A DNA stretch of 64,000 nucleotides from G963668345 sp965206025 (GTDB lineage: Bacteria; Acidobacteriota; Terriglobia; Bryobacterales; UBA6623), in NCBI GenBank assembly GCA_965206025.1, contig CBDBIU010000005.1:310001-374000 (forward strand), given 5' to 3'. How positions within the stretch are numbered: position 1 is the stretch's first letter; each line of letters opens with the position of its first letter. Shown here one piece after another: positions 42,744 through 50,833 of this stretch. Below the pieces are notes generated by a model. That model did no database searches. It had not been told where the DNA came from and worked only from the letters and a program-made list of their open reading frames with translations. The position numbers and the translations under genes were made by a program.

Positions 42744-44771
42744 ATGGAAAACCTCGGATATCTGGCACTGGTTCTTGCCTTGTGCCTTTCCGCCTACGCT
42801 GTCGTCGCCGCTGTCGCCGGCAAGTTGCGCGGCAATCTCTTCTTGGAAGTCAGCTCGCAGCGGGCCGTTGTGGCGGCTTGGCTGCTCATTACAACGGCCT
42901 CGGGGCTGCTTCTATACGACATTTTCACAGACGACTTCCGGCTCAGCTTTGTCGCCGGCAAAAGCAATGCCGACTTGCCGGCGGTCTACAAGTTCGCTGT
43001 TTGGTGGGGTGGGCAGGAAGGGTCTTTGCTGTTTTGGACCTGGATTCTGGCCAGCTATTCTTTTGTGGCGGTTTACACCGGCCGCCGCAGGCACCGCGAC
43101 ATGATTGCCTACGTCGTGGCGATCATGATGACCGTTCAGGCCTTCTTCCTCATTCTGGTGAACTTCGTCGCCAATCCGTTCCAGGTGCTGATGGCCGGTC
43201 CGCAGATCACCTCCCTACCGGACGGCAACGGGCTGAACCCATTGCTGCAGAACCCTTACATGGCAATCCATCCGCCGATGTTGTACCTCGGCTTCGTTGG
43301 TTTTACGGTGCCGTTCGCTTTCGCCATGGCCTCTTTGATTACTAGGCAGCCGGGAGACCGTTGGATCCGAACCACGCGGGTCTGGACGATGGTTACCTGG
43401 CTGTTTCAAGGCGTAGGCGTTCTGCTTGGCGCCAAGTGGGCGTACGTGGTACTCGGTTGGGGCGGCTACTGGGGTTGGGATCCCGTCGAAAACGCCTCCC
43501 TGCTGCCCTGGATAACCGCAACGGCCTTTTTGCACTCAGTGATGATGCAGGAAAAGAAGGGCATGATGAAGATGTGGAACATCGTGCTGATCTCGGCCAC
43601 TTTCTTCCTGTGTATTTTCGGCACCATGATGACTCGCAGCGGGCTGGTCAGCTCCGTTCATGCTTTCGCGCGGTCAGCCATCGGCAACTATTTCGTGTGG
43701 TTTCTCACGCTGGGGATCGCCGCGACCATTTTCCTCATTCTTAGCCGCCTCGATTATCTGAGGAGCGAGAACCAGCTCGATTCCGTGCTTTCTCGCGAGT
43801 CAAGTTTTCTGTTTAACAACGTGATCTTGTTGGCCAGTTGCTTCGCGGTGCTGTGGGGTACCTTGTTCCCCGTGATTAGTGAATTCGCCACGAATGAGAA
43901 GATCAGCGTCGGGCCGCCCTTTTTCAACAAGGTGAACATCCCCATCGCGCTGGTGTTGTTGCTGCTGACGGGCGTCGGGCCGCTTTTCGCTTGGCGGCGT
44001 ACGTCGCTAGAGAGCCTGCGACGAAACTTTCAGTGGCCTGCGCTGGCCGCGTTGCTGTTGGGAGCGGCGCTTGTCGTGGCCGGTATGCGGCACTTTTACG
44101 CGGTCATCTGCTTTGTGCTCTGCCTCTTCGTGGCCATTACGATCGTGATGGAGTTTCACCGGGGTGGTCGCGTGATCCAGCGCAAGCAGGGGAACTCTTA
44201 CCCGGGCGCGCTCGTCGAGCTGACGCACCGCAATACGCGGCGCTACGGCGGATACCTCGTCCATATGGCCGTGGTTTTGATGTTCGTCGGCTTTGCCGGC
44301 GCCGCGTTCAACCAAGTCGGCCAGGCGGAGTTGGCTGTCGGGGATGTGCTGCGGCAAGGCGAGTATGAGTTTCACCTCAAGGAAATCGCGGAAGACGACA
44401 ATGGCAACTATGCCAGTGCGGCCGCCGTGATGGAACTTCGCAGGGAGGGCGAACTGCTCGAAGTCATGCGGCCCGAGCAGCGCTTTTACCACGCCAGCCG
44501 ACAGACGACGACCAACGTGGCGATCCGCTTCGGTATGGACGAAGACGTGTACCTGGTCTACGCCGGCACTTCCAGTGACGGGCAGACACCCGTTATCCAG
44601 GCCTATATCAACCCCCTCGTCAACTGGATTTGGTTGGGTGCTTTCGTGATGATACTCGGCACCCTGGTCGCGCTCATTCCCAACAAGGTTAGGCAAGTTC
44701 CTGCGAAACCGATGATCGCGACCTCGGTTTCGGAAGGAGAGGAAGCCCCTGCGATTCTTACGAAGAGTTAG
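42744..44771 (+). CDS. ccmF: cytochrome c heme lyase subunit CcmF
   Basis: A 675-residue CcmF/NrfE-family protein with about 15 membrane helices. The tryptophan-rich WWD domain is at 239-250 (WGGYWGWDPVEN). The HPPML stretch (176-180) and a large C-terminal periplasmic domain (about 520-640) are as expected. It joins heme delivered by CcmE to apocytochrome CXXCH motifs together with CcmH. The start lies 117 bases after ccmE, and its end overlaps the probable ccmH start. Confidence 0.95.
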   Translation: MENLGYLALVLALCLSAYAVVAAVAGKLRGNLFLEVSSQRAVVAAWLLITTASGLLLYDIFTDDFRLSFVAGKSNADLPAVYKFAVWWGGQEGSLLFWTWILASYSFVAVYTGRRRHRDMIAYVVAIMMTVQAFFLILVNFVANPFQVLMAGPQITSLPDGNGLNPLLQNPYMAIHPPMLYLGFVGFTVPFAFAMASLITRQPGDRWIRTTRVWTMVTWLFQGVGVLLGAKWAYVVLGWGGYWGWDPVENASLLPWITATAFLHSVMMQEKKGMMKMWNIVLISATFFLCIFGTMMTRSGLVSSVHAFARSAIGNYFVWFLTLGIAATIFLILSRLDYLRSENQLDSVLSRESSFLFNNVILLASCFAVLWGTLFPVISEFATNEKISVGPPFFNKVNIPIALVLLLLTGVGPLFAWRRTSLESLRRNFQWPALAALLLGAALVVAGMRHFYAVICFVLCLFVAITIVMEFHRGGRVIQRKQGNSYPGALVELTHRNTRRYGGYLVHMAVVLMFVGFAGAAFNQVGQAELAVGDVLRQGEYEFHLKEIAEDDNGNYASAAAVMELRREGELLEVMRPEQRFYHASRQTTTNVAIRFGMDEDVYLVYAGTSSDGQTPVIQAYINPLVNWIWLGAFVMILGTLVALIPNKVRQVPAKPMIATSVSEGEEAPAILTKS

Positions 44772-45237
44772 CGTTATCGTGCTCCTGGCGGCGCCCCCCG
44801 TTTTCGCGGAGAACGTGACGACCACCGACGAGATGTATCTCAAGGTTCGGGCCGTGGGCGAAAAGCTTAAGTGCCAGTGCGAGTCGCAGTGTTCCTATAC
44901 AGTTGCCGGCTGCAACATGCTGCATTGCAGTTTCCGGGGAAAGGTGAATCCGGAAATTAAAGCAGCGATTGAGGCCGGTTTGCAGCCTGAGGCTATCATT
45001 GAAAACTTGATTGCGAAATTCGGCTCGGCGCTGCGCACAGAGCCGCAGGCCGAGGGCTTCGGCCTGTTCGGTTGGGCCATGCCGTTTGCCGCTCTTCTGG
45101 CCGGGCTGATTATCGCTCCGGTCGTTGTGCTGAGGTGGCGCGCGAAGCACCCCGCGACGGCGTCGGCGCAAACCGGCGGGGACGTGCTGGCCAAGTATCG
45201 CGATCAGATCGAGAAGGAAGTGGACGAGCTAGAGTAA
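44749..45237 (+). CDS. ccmH: cytochrome c maturation protein CcmH, Cys-rich variant
   Basis: The mature domain contains KLKCQCESQCSYTVAGCNMLHC. This is the five-cysteine version of the CcmH redox region (classical form RCxxCQ) found in deeper-branching bacteria. A three-helix bundle, one membrane helix (about 118-138) and a charged tail follow. The signal peptide is complete only if translation begins at CTG 44749 (RFLRRVSVIVLLAAPPVFA), which has AAGGAGAGG just upstream. A GTG at 44779 would cut into the signal. Length 162 residues from CTG. The CTG start is inference. Confidence 0.8.
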   Translation: MRFLRRVSVIVLLAAPPVFAENVTTTDEMYLKVRAVGEKLKCQCESQCSYTVAGCNMLHCSFRGKVNPEIKAAIEAGLQPEAIIENLIAKFGSALRTEPQAEGFGLFGWAMPFAALLAGLIIAPVVVLRWRAKHPATASAQTGGDVLAKYRDQIEKEVDELE

Positions 45238-45248
45238 GCTTGGTCCCG

Positions 45249-45536
45249 ATGCTTATCGTCTGTTCCATCGTGCTCGTTCTGGTTGCGCTCGGGCTGCCGT
45301 TACTGATTCGACCGAGCTCGATCCCGCCTCCCGAGCCAACCTCTCCCACCCAGCATCTCGAGGACAGGAAGGCCACGATTTACGAGAATCTGAGGGACGC
45401 TCAAGCCGAGTATCACATGGGCAAGCTCTCCGACCAAGACTACCAGCAGACCAAGCTTGATCTACAGAAGGAACTGGCCGGCGTGCTGGCTGAGATCGAC
45501 CGCGTGACGAGTGCCGAACAAGGCAAGTCCGCGTAG
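45249..45536 (+). CDS. CcmI-like N-terminal membrane protein
   Basis: A 95-residue protein: one N-terminal membrane helix (1-19), a Pro-rich hinge and a helical domain TIYENLRDAQAEYHMGKLSDQDYQQTKLDLQKELA. That last part is the conserved N-terminal module of CcmI/CycH, which presents apocytochrome to the lyase. The TPR half of CcmI is absent. It lies between ccmH and ccmA, supporting a maturation role. Confidence 0.72.
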   Translation: MLIVCSIVLVLVALGLPLLIRPSSIPPPEPTSPTQHLEDRKATIYENLRDAQAEYHMGKLSDQDYQQTKLDLQKELAGVLAEIDRVTSAEQGKSA

Positions 45537-45670
45537 TCCGTTGCGATCGCGACCGGTTAGTACTGCAAAGTAAGACGCTTGTCGAAAAGGCCGGAAAACT
45601 CCATGGAGCGCAGGCTTACGTGAGACCGGAAACGGAGCCGGGGCCGCGAGGCAGCGGTCAAGTTCGCGGA

Positions 45671-46849
45671 ATGGCTCGCTGTTGCGACCACACAACGCCG
45701 CTTGGGCTTGACCGCACCCTGGCGGATGCGGCTCTGCCGGTTCCCGTGCATCGGTGGGGTCCCCTCTGGGTCCTCGCCGCTTTCCTGCTGCTGCCGGCCG
45801 TTGCCTGGGGGGCGATTCAGGGTAGGGTCTACAACGGTACAACCGGGGACTTCGTTCCGAGAGTTCCGGTCACCCTGATTGAAATCGGCGGGGCTCAGGG
45901 CATGGCCCCGGTCGAGGAGGTCTACACAGGTTCTGACGGCAGTTTCGCCTTCGACCGACAGGTTGGGGGAACCGATGGACGGGCAGTCCATGGGATGTTA
46001 CGAGCCGAGTTTGAAGGCGTTTCCTACAGCCAAATCATCGCGCCGGGCGCGCCGACCGACGACGTTCGCGTCACCGTCTATAGCGTCGCGGAAGAGGAGT
46101 TAAAGCCGCGGGTCCACGGCTTGCTGCTGGAGCCCCGGGACGGAGAAATCCTCATCAACGAGTTCTTCTCGTTTTCAAATGAAACGCAGCCCCCGCGGAC
46201 CTTTCGTGATGCCGACCGCGGTGCCGTGCGTTTCCACCTAGGGAAAGAAGCGCACTCCTCGCTTCAAGTCAGGACAACCGGGCCGGCCGGTATGCCCTTG
46301 CCAGGGGCCGTATCCGACACGGGCGTGGAAGACGTTTATTCGGTCGACTTTGCGCTCAAGCCTGGTGAGAATCATATCGAATTGACCTACCGCGTCCCTC
46401 ACGCCGACGGAGGTTCGTTTCGAGGACGTGTGTTGTATGATGGCCTGGCGACGAATCTGGTCGTACCGCCGGGCGTCTCTTTGGAGGGGGAAGGCCTGGT
46501 CTCTTTGGGGGAGCACCCGGAAATAAAAACTGCTATTTTTCAGATTCCGCCGACCAGAGAGTTTGAGATTTCCATTTCGGGGCAAGGCCGCCTACGGCGC
46601 TCAGGACCCGAGGGAGCGCCGGATTCGCCGGAGATCAAGGTTGCCGCGGCGCCCGTCGCACAAGAGCTGACCTGGCTGCTGGCCATTACGGGCGCCATCC
46701 TAGCGATCGGTTTCTTCCGGCTTGTCGGTTCGAAGTTGCCTTCGACGTCACCGGGCGGAGATCCGCAAATCGGAAGAGGCGGGGCAGCGGCGAAAGGCAA
46801 GCGTGGCCCGGCCGGGAAAGCTTCTAGGCCGGGCCGCCGGAAACGATGA
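45671..46849 (+). CDS. exported carboxypeptidase-regulatory-like protein in the ccm cluster
   Basis: A 392-residue protein with an N-terminal hydrophobic export segment, then a beta-sandwich CarboxypepD_reg-like domain (IQGRVYNGTTGDFVPRVPVT ... TGSDGSFAF). Further beta-rich regions (about 110-330) and one C-terminal membrane helix (about 335-355) precede a basic tail (KGKRGPAGKASRPGRRKR). The ccmA start overlaps its stop by four bases, so it is cotranscribed with the heme exporter. It may hold the complex or a substrate at the periplasmic face. A GTG at 45620 is an alternative start. No known Ccm protein matches. Confidence 0.72.
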   Translation: MARCCDHTTPLGLDRTLADAALPVPVHRWGPLWVLAAFLLLPAVAWGAIQGRVYNGTTGDFVPRVPVTLIEIGGAQGMAPVEEVYTGSDGSFAFDRQVGGTDGRAVHGMLRAEFEGVSYSQIIAPGAPTDDVRVTVYSVAEEELKPRVHGLLLEPRDGEILINEFFSFSNETQPPRTFRDADRGAVRFHLGKEAHSSLQVRTTGPAGMPLPGAVSDTGVEDVYSVDFALKPGENHIELTYRVPHADGGSFRGRVLYDGLATNLVVPPGVSLEGEGLVSLGEHPEIKTAIFQIPPTREFEISISGQGRLRRSGPEGAPDSPEIKVAAAPVAQELTWLLAITGAILAIGFFRLVGSKLPSTSPGGDPQIGRGGAAAKGKRGPAGKASRPGRRKR

Positions 46850-47544
46850 GTGATCCCGTCATTTCCCTGCAGGGCGTCTGGAAGTACTTTGGCGACTTTC
46901 CCGCTGTCCGCGACGTTAGCTTCAATATTCCTTCGGGTACGATTCTTGCTCTGCTGGGACGCAACGGGGCGGGGAAGACCACCGTGCTGCGCATGATGGC
47001 CGGGCTGCTGCGGTCGTCCCGCGGGCGGATTCAAGTGAACCCCTCTCACGCCCCAGAAGCCGATACGCGCGGCTTGATCGGCATGGTCGGCCATGGCGAA
47101 TGGATTTATGATGACCTGACGGCGGAGGAAAACCTGGAATTCTTCGCCCGGCTTTATCGGGTCAAAGATGCCCCTCGAAGAATCGACCACTGGCTCGAAA
47201 CAACGGGCCTCGATCGCTTCCGGTGCTCTCGGGCGGCCGAGTTCTCTCGTGGCATGCGCCAGCGCCTGGCGATCGCGCGAGCTTTTCTCCACGAGCCGGC
47301 CGTCATGCTGCTCGATGAGCCGTGGACAGCCTTGGATGATCGAGCCACGGCTTTGTTAACGTCGTTGGTGGTTGATAACCGAAAACATGGCCGCACGGTT
47401 GTGATTTGTTCTCACCAGTTGCGGGAAGCCCTGGAAGTGGCTACCGACCTCGTAGTCCTCGATCGCGGCCGGGTTGTCTTTCAAGGCCCCAATGACGAAC
47501 AGCTCAAATCCTCGCCGGATGAGTTCTACCAGAGAATCTCGTGA
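46846..47544 (+). CDS. ccmA: heme-exporter ABC ATPase CcmA
   Basis: A 232-residue ABC ATPase: Walker A GRNGAGKTT, signature FSRGMRQRL, Walker B VMLLDEPW, and the switch His in VICSHQL. The pairing with CcmB, coupled by a four-base overlap, and the position in the ccm cluster identify it as CcmA, which powers release of holo-CcmE. Confidence 0.9.
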   Translation: MSDPVISLQGVWKYFGDFPAVRDVSFNIPSGTILALLGRNGAGKTTVLRMMAGLLRSSRGRIQVNPSHAPEADTRGLIGMVGHGEWIYDDLTAEENLEFFARLYRVKDAPRRIDHWLETTGLDRFRCSRAAEFSRGMRQRLAIARAFLHEPAVMLLDEPWTALDDRATALLTSLVVDNRKHGRTVVICSHQLREALEVATDLVVLDRGRVVFQGPNDEQLKSSPDEFYQRIS

Positions 47545-48224
47545 TTGAATTTTTCCGACAGGCCTTGACGATTGCCGGCAAGGACCTGCGCAGTGAATTC
47601 CGAAACAAGGAAGTCATGAACGCGGCCGTGTCGTTTAGCGTAGCCGTGCTGCTGTTGTTCAGCTTTGCCTTTGAGCCGGCGTCCAACGTCGACGTCCGGG
47701 AAATGTCCGGGGGCCTGCTGTGGATCGTCTATTTGTTTGCCGGCATCCTTATCCTAAATCGCAGTTTTGCCCGTGAGATGGCCGGTGATTGCTTGGATGC
47801 GTTGGTGGCCGCTCCCGTTTCCGGCGGTTCCATTTTTCTCGGGAAGGCGCTGGCGAACAGCATACTCTTGCTGGTTCTGGAGTGCATTTCGCTGCCGATT
47901 TTCGGCGTTTTCTACGATGTCGATTGGATGAGATCCCTGGACCGTCTACTGCCGGTTTTCGTTTTGGGTACCTGGGGATTGACGGTGGTCGGCACGACTT
48001 TCAGCGCGCTGACCGCCAATAACCGCCTTCGAGAACTAATGCTGCCGCTTCTGGTCTTCCCGATCACGCTGCCGGTGCTGATGGCCTGTGTGGAGCTAAC
48101 TTCACTGATTTTTACCGGGCAGCCGTTCGGGGCATCCATCATTTGGCTGAAGCTGCTCTTCGGCTTCGGCGTGATTTTCTCGCTCCTCGGCGGGGTCTTA
48201 CTGGATGCCGTCCTTCTCGGGTAA
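47541..48224 (+). CDS. ccmB: heme-exporter membrane subunit CcmB
   Basis: A 227-residue membrane protein with six helices and the CcmB signatures KDLRSEFRNKEVMNAA and REMAGDCLDALVAAPVSGGSIFLGK. GTG start overlapping the ccmA stop. No ccmC, ccmD or ccmG follows; a family C repeat begins about 57 bases later. Confidence 0.9.
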   Translation: MIEFFRQALTIAGKDLRSEFRNKEVMNAAVSFSVAVLLLFSFAFEPASNVDVREMSGGLLWIVYLFAGILILNRSFAREMAGDCLDALVAAPVSGGSIFLGKALANSILLLVLECISLPIFGVFYDVDWMRSLDRLLPVFVLGTWGLTVVGTTFSALTANNRLRELMLPLLVFPITLPVLMACVELTSLIFTGQPFGASIIWLKLLFGFGVIFSLLGGVLLDAVLLG

Positions 48225-48280
48225 CTGCCGTACAACGGGAAAGCGACGATGCCATTCCAGCTCCGGTGGCTAAGGCTTGG

Positions 48281-48479
48281 CGGCCCGCCCCGGATTGCTC
48301 ACCAGGAGCCGGGAGGCTTGGAAGCAAATGCCCGCCGTCAGGGATGTAGGGGCGCGATTCATCGCGCCCGCTCGTCACCATACTGTACGCTGGACGATCT
48401 ACACAAACTGTTGTCGCGAGCCGTGGCCGCCAGGCCTCTCGCCTCATCCACTGCGGGCCGTGGTGAGAAAAGCGGGCTA
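48281..48479. repeat. family C element with REP-like palindrome
   Basis: Left end about GGCCCGCCCCGGATTGCTCA, right end CCGTGGTGAGAAAAGCGGGC before TA. The body matches the copies at 19502 and 27595, including GGGGCGCGATTCATCGCGCC. It ends the ccm cluster. No gene between 48225 and 48588. Confidence 0.72.
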
Positions 48480-48588
48480 CCTCGGAGAGACAAATCGGGC
48501 GTCGGCCGGGAAGGCGCCGAAATTCGGGGGGTGCCTACGCCCCCGCGGATTGGCCCGACGGACTGAGCGGACAATCTACCCGAGGAAA

Positions 48589-48879
48589 TCAATGGATGAC
48601 TTCCACCGGATCATCCCGCTTTTTCCTGCGTGGAGCCCCACTTCTTTGGACTTCCGTGGCGAGGCGGGTCAGTTTCGCCCGTTGCGGAGGGCCAAGATCG
48701 ACCTTCGGCCCCGGTCGGTTTCCATTGCCAAACACGTTCGCGATGAACTCCAGCAGTTGGTGGCCAGGTGACTGGACGGCCTTTTCCAGCCCCTCGATTA
48801 CCGTGTCGAGCCACCTCTTTTTCGCATGTAACTCAGCGAGCAGGCGATCCAGGTCAACGTTTCGTTTGCGTTTTGGCAC
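48589..48879 (-). CDS. small helical protein of unknown function
   Basis: A 96-residue protein from GTG, with GGAGAAG seven bases upstream. Residues 8-35 form an amphipathic helix (VDLDRLLAELHAKKRWLDTVIEGLEKAV), and the tail is basic (GAPRRKKRDD). No family recognised. The good ribosome binding site argues for a real gene. Confidence 0.55.
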   Translation of the reverse strand: MPKRKRNVDLDRLLAELHAKKRWLDTVIEGLEKAVQSPGHQLLEFIANVFGNGNRPGPKVDLGPPQRAKLTRLATEVQRSGAPRRKKRDDPVEVIH

Positions 48880-49346
48880 GACACTTCTCCCCTACTGGCC
48901 GGCCTGGCTGCCGGGCTATGGCGTCGGGTTGCCGCGGAGTCGACTAGGACTGGGCCCGCACAATCGCTCGAACCGAACTATTAACCCCACAAACTGTTCC
49001 TTTAGTGTGGGGGGGGCAGACAGGCCCCTGCCGGTTGTGCAGCGATCGTGTTGGGCTTCCTCAGAAGACTAAATTACCACGAGCGTCGCAGTGACTGTAT
49101 AAAGAGAACGTTAAACTTGTGCGGGAAACCGATAAACATTTTGTATATAAATTGTCATGGGCCTGAATGACGAGGTAGCTTACCCGCGGACCCCGCGGCG
49201 GATCCTTTGAACTGCACCGTTGAAAGCTGTCGCGGTTAGCGCCGCCCAGGCGACACCAGCAGCAGTTGTTGCGGAACGCTGCAAAGGCCTTTCACCCGAC
49301 GTCGCTATTCCTTGGGAGTACCGAGCGAAGCCCCGGCGGACGGGAA
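48880..49346. other. gene-free stretch
   Basis: About 470 bases between two minus-strand genes. An AT-rich patch (about 49080-49165) and a G-run (49009-49015) stand out. No main-family repeat, RNA gene or reading frame is convincing. Confidence 0.4.
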
Positions 49347-50765
49347 TTACCGGTAGGTTTCTTGCAGCCGGCGATCGAGAAAGGCTGTAATCTCGGGGAG
49401 TCTCTGAGGGCTATTCATCAAGTTTCTCACCCCCAAGTGCCGGCGTTCATCGAGGAAAATACCAACCGCGGCTAGAGCTATCTTGTAGGCAACCGCTGCC
49501 TGGGCGCTGTTCATGGAGGCCCAGCCGCCGGCGAGCTGTTGCAGGCTGGGAAGCTGTTCTCGGCTTCCAAATTGTTCGAGGAGTTTGTGATCTTGAGGCG
49601 ATAATTGGTTGCCCGAGAATTTTTGAGCCAAGCCTTCATGCAGCCAAGCAGGCCAGCGGCCGATTCTGGCCAGACAAGCGTGTACGAATTCGTGCGAGAA
49701 AGTGCGGCGTATCTGCGCGTCGAGCTGCCCGTTACCGGGAACCGCGATGCGGATCTTGCCGTCGTATTGGCCCCGACTCCACTCGGACGCTCCGGTGGTG
49801 GCTCGGTAGTTCGAGAGACTTTGCATCACGACGACGAAGCGCTCGTTCGACGGGCAGCCCAATTCATAGGAAATGCGATTTATCTCTCTCTCAAAAGCGG
49901 CACTCAGGCGGCGAGCGAGGGTCGGGTCCAGGGCTTCACCTTCGTAGCGCAACACGAATCGCGAACCGTAGGTCGCGTCGTCGCTCTTGTCGCCCGCGGA
50001 CTCACGAACGGCCTTGGCGTAGATTTTCTCGATAGAGGGGTTGGGCCGGATCTGGAGCGAACGCTTCAGATACTTGCGCGCCGCTTCGACGTCGTCCCTT
50101 TGGTATGAGCTGATACCCGCGACGGCGAGTAGGTCGGCATGGTCGGGGTGCCGCTCTAGGGCGGGCGCCACGACTTCCAACGCCCGGTCGGGGCGCGTGA
50201 GCTGGAGCAGGGCCTGGGAGCGAAGAAGCGCCGCGTAAGGATGCTCCGGCCGGGCTCCCGCAGCCGCCAAGATGCGCTCCGCCTCGGCCGGCTGCTTTCT
50301 TTTCAGCATCGCAACGGCTTCGAGGAGGGCGGCCTGGAGCGCGGGCGAGTCGTCCTCGTTGGTTGCGTCCGAGCGGGTCCCTGGGGCGCTGCCGAGCCCC
50401 AGGGACACGATCGTAGAGCCAACGACTCTGCTCGCCGAGGCGCCGCGGCGGCTCTGCTCGAAGTCGTCGAGGCCGTCGAGTGACTCTTTGGCAATGTAAC
50501 CGCGCACCCGCTTGCCTTCGATCTCGGTCGAGACCGAGTAGCAAGGGCTGGTGGCTCCCGCGATGACGAATCGGAGCTGTACGCGCTGACCCCGCGGCAA
50601 GCTGGCGATCCCGCTCGCTCTTTCCGAACAAGTGGAGAGAAGTTGAGCTTCGTCCACCTTGACAACAAGATCTTTTGCTTGCAGAGAACCGGCCCACACC
50701 AGCAATAGGCACGCTGTGAGAATCGTCTGAGATTGGGTTGCGCGGGAGCGTTTCATCACCAACAT
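49347..50765 (-). CDS. exported TPR protein with gluzincin-like (MA-type) peptidase domain
   Basis: A 472-residue protein with a signal peptide (about 5-30). A small N-terminal beta domain (about 34-100) is followed by TPRs (about 145-255) and a C-terminal peptidase domain. HEFVH (358-362) gives two zinc ligands and catalytic Glu, and Glu377 in WLHEGLA is the likely third ligand, the Peptidase_MA-like arrangement. It should act in the periplasm. Substrate unknown. The start ATG at 50765 or 50756. Confidence 0.8.
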   Translation of the reverse strand: MLVMKRSRATQSQTILTACLLLVWAGSLQAKDLVVKVDEAQLLSTCSERASGIASLPRGQRVQLRFVIAGATSPCYSVSTEIEGKRVRGYIAKESLDGLDDFEQSRRGASASRVVGSTIVSLGLGSAPGTRSDATNEDDSPALQAALLEAVAMLKRKQPAEAERILAAAGARPEHPYAALLRSQALLQLTRPDRALEVVAPALERHPDHADLLAVAGISSYQRDDVEAARKYLKRSLQIRPNPSIEKIYAKAVRESAGDKSDDATYGSRFVLRYEGEALDPTLARRLSAAFEREINRISYELGCPSNERFVVVMQSLSNYRATTGASEWSRGQYDGKIRIAVPGNGQLDAQIRRTFSHEFVHACLARIGRWPAWLHEGLAQKFSGNQLSPQDHKLLEQFGSREQLPSLQQLAGGWASMNSAQAAVAYKIALAAVGIFLDERRHLGVRNLMNSPQRLPEITAFLDRRLQETYR

Positions 50766-50833
50766 GGTAACGATTCCGGCCCCTTTCGTCTTTCGGGGAA
50801 ACGCCTGAGGTAGGGATCAACGCGGGCTAGCCT

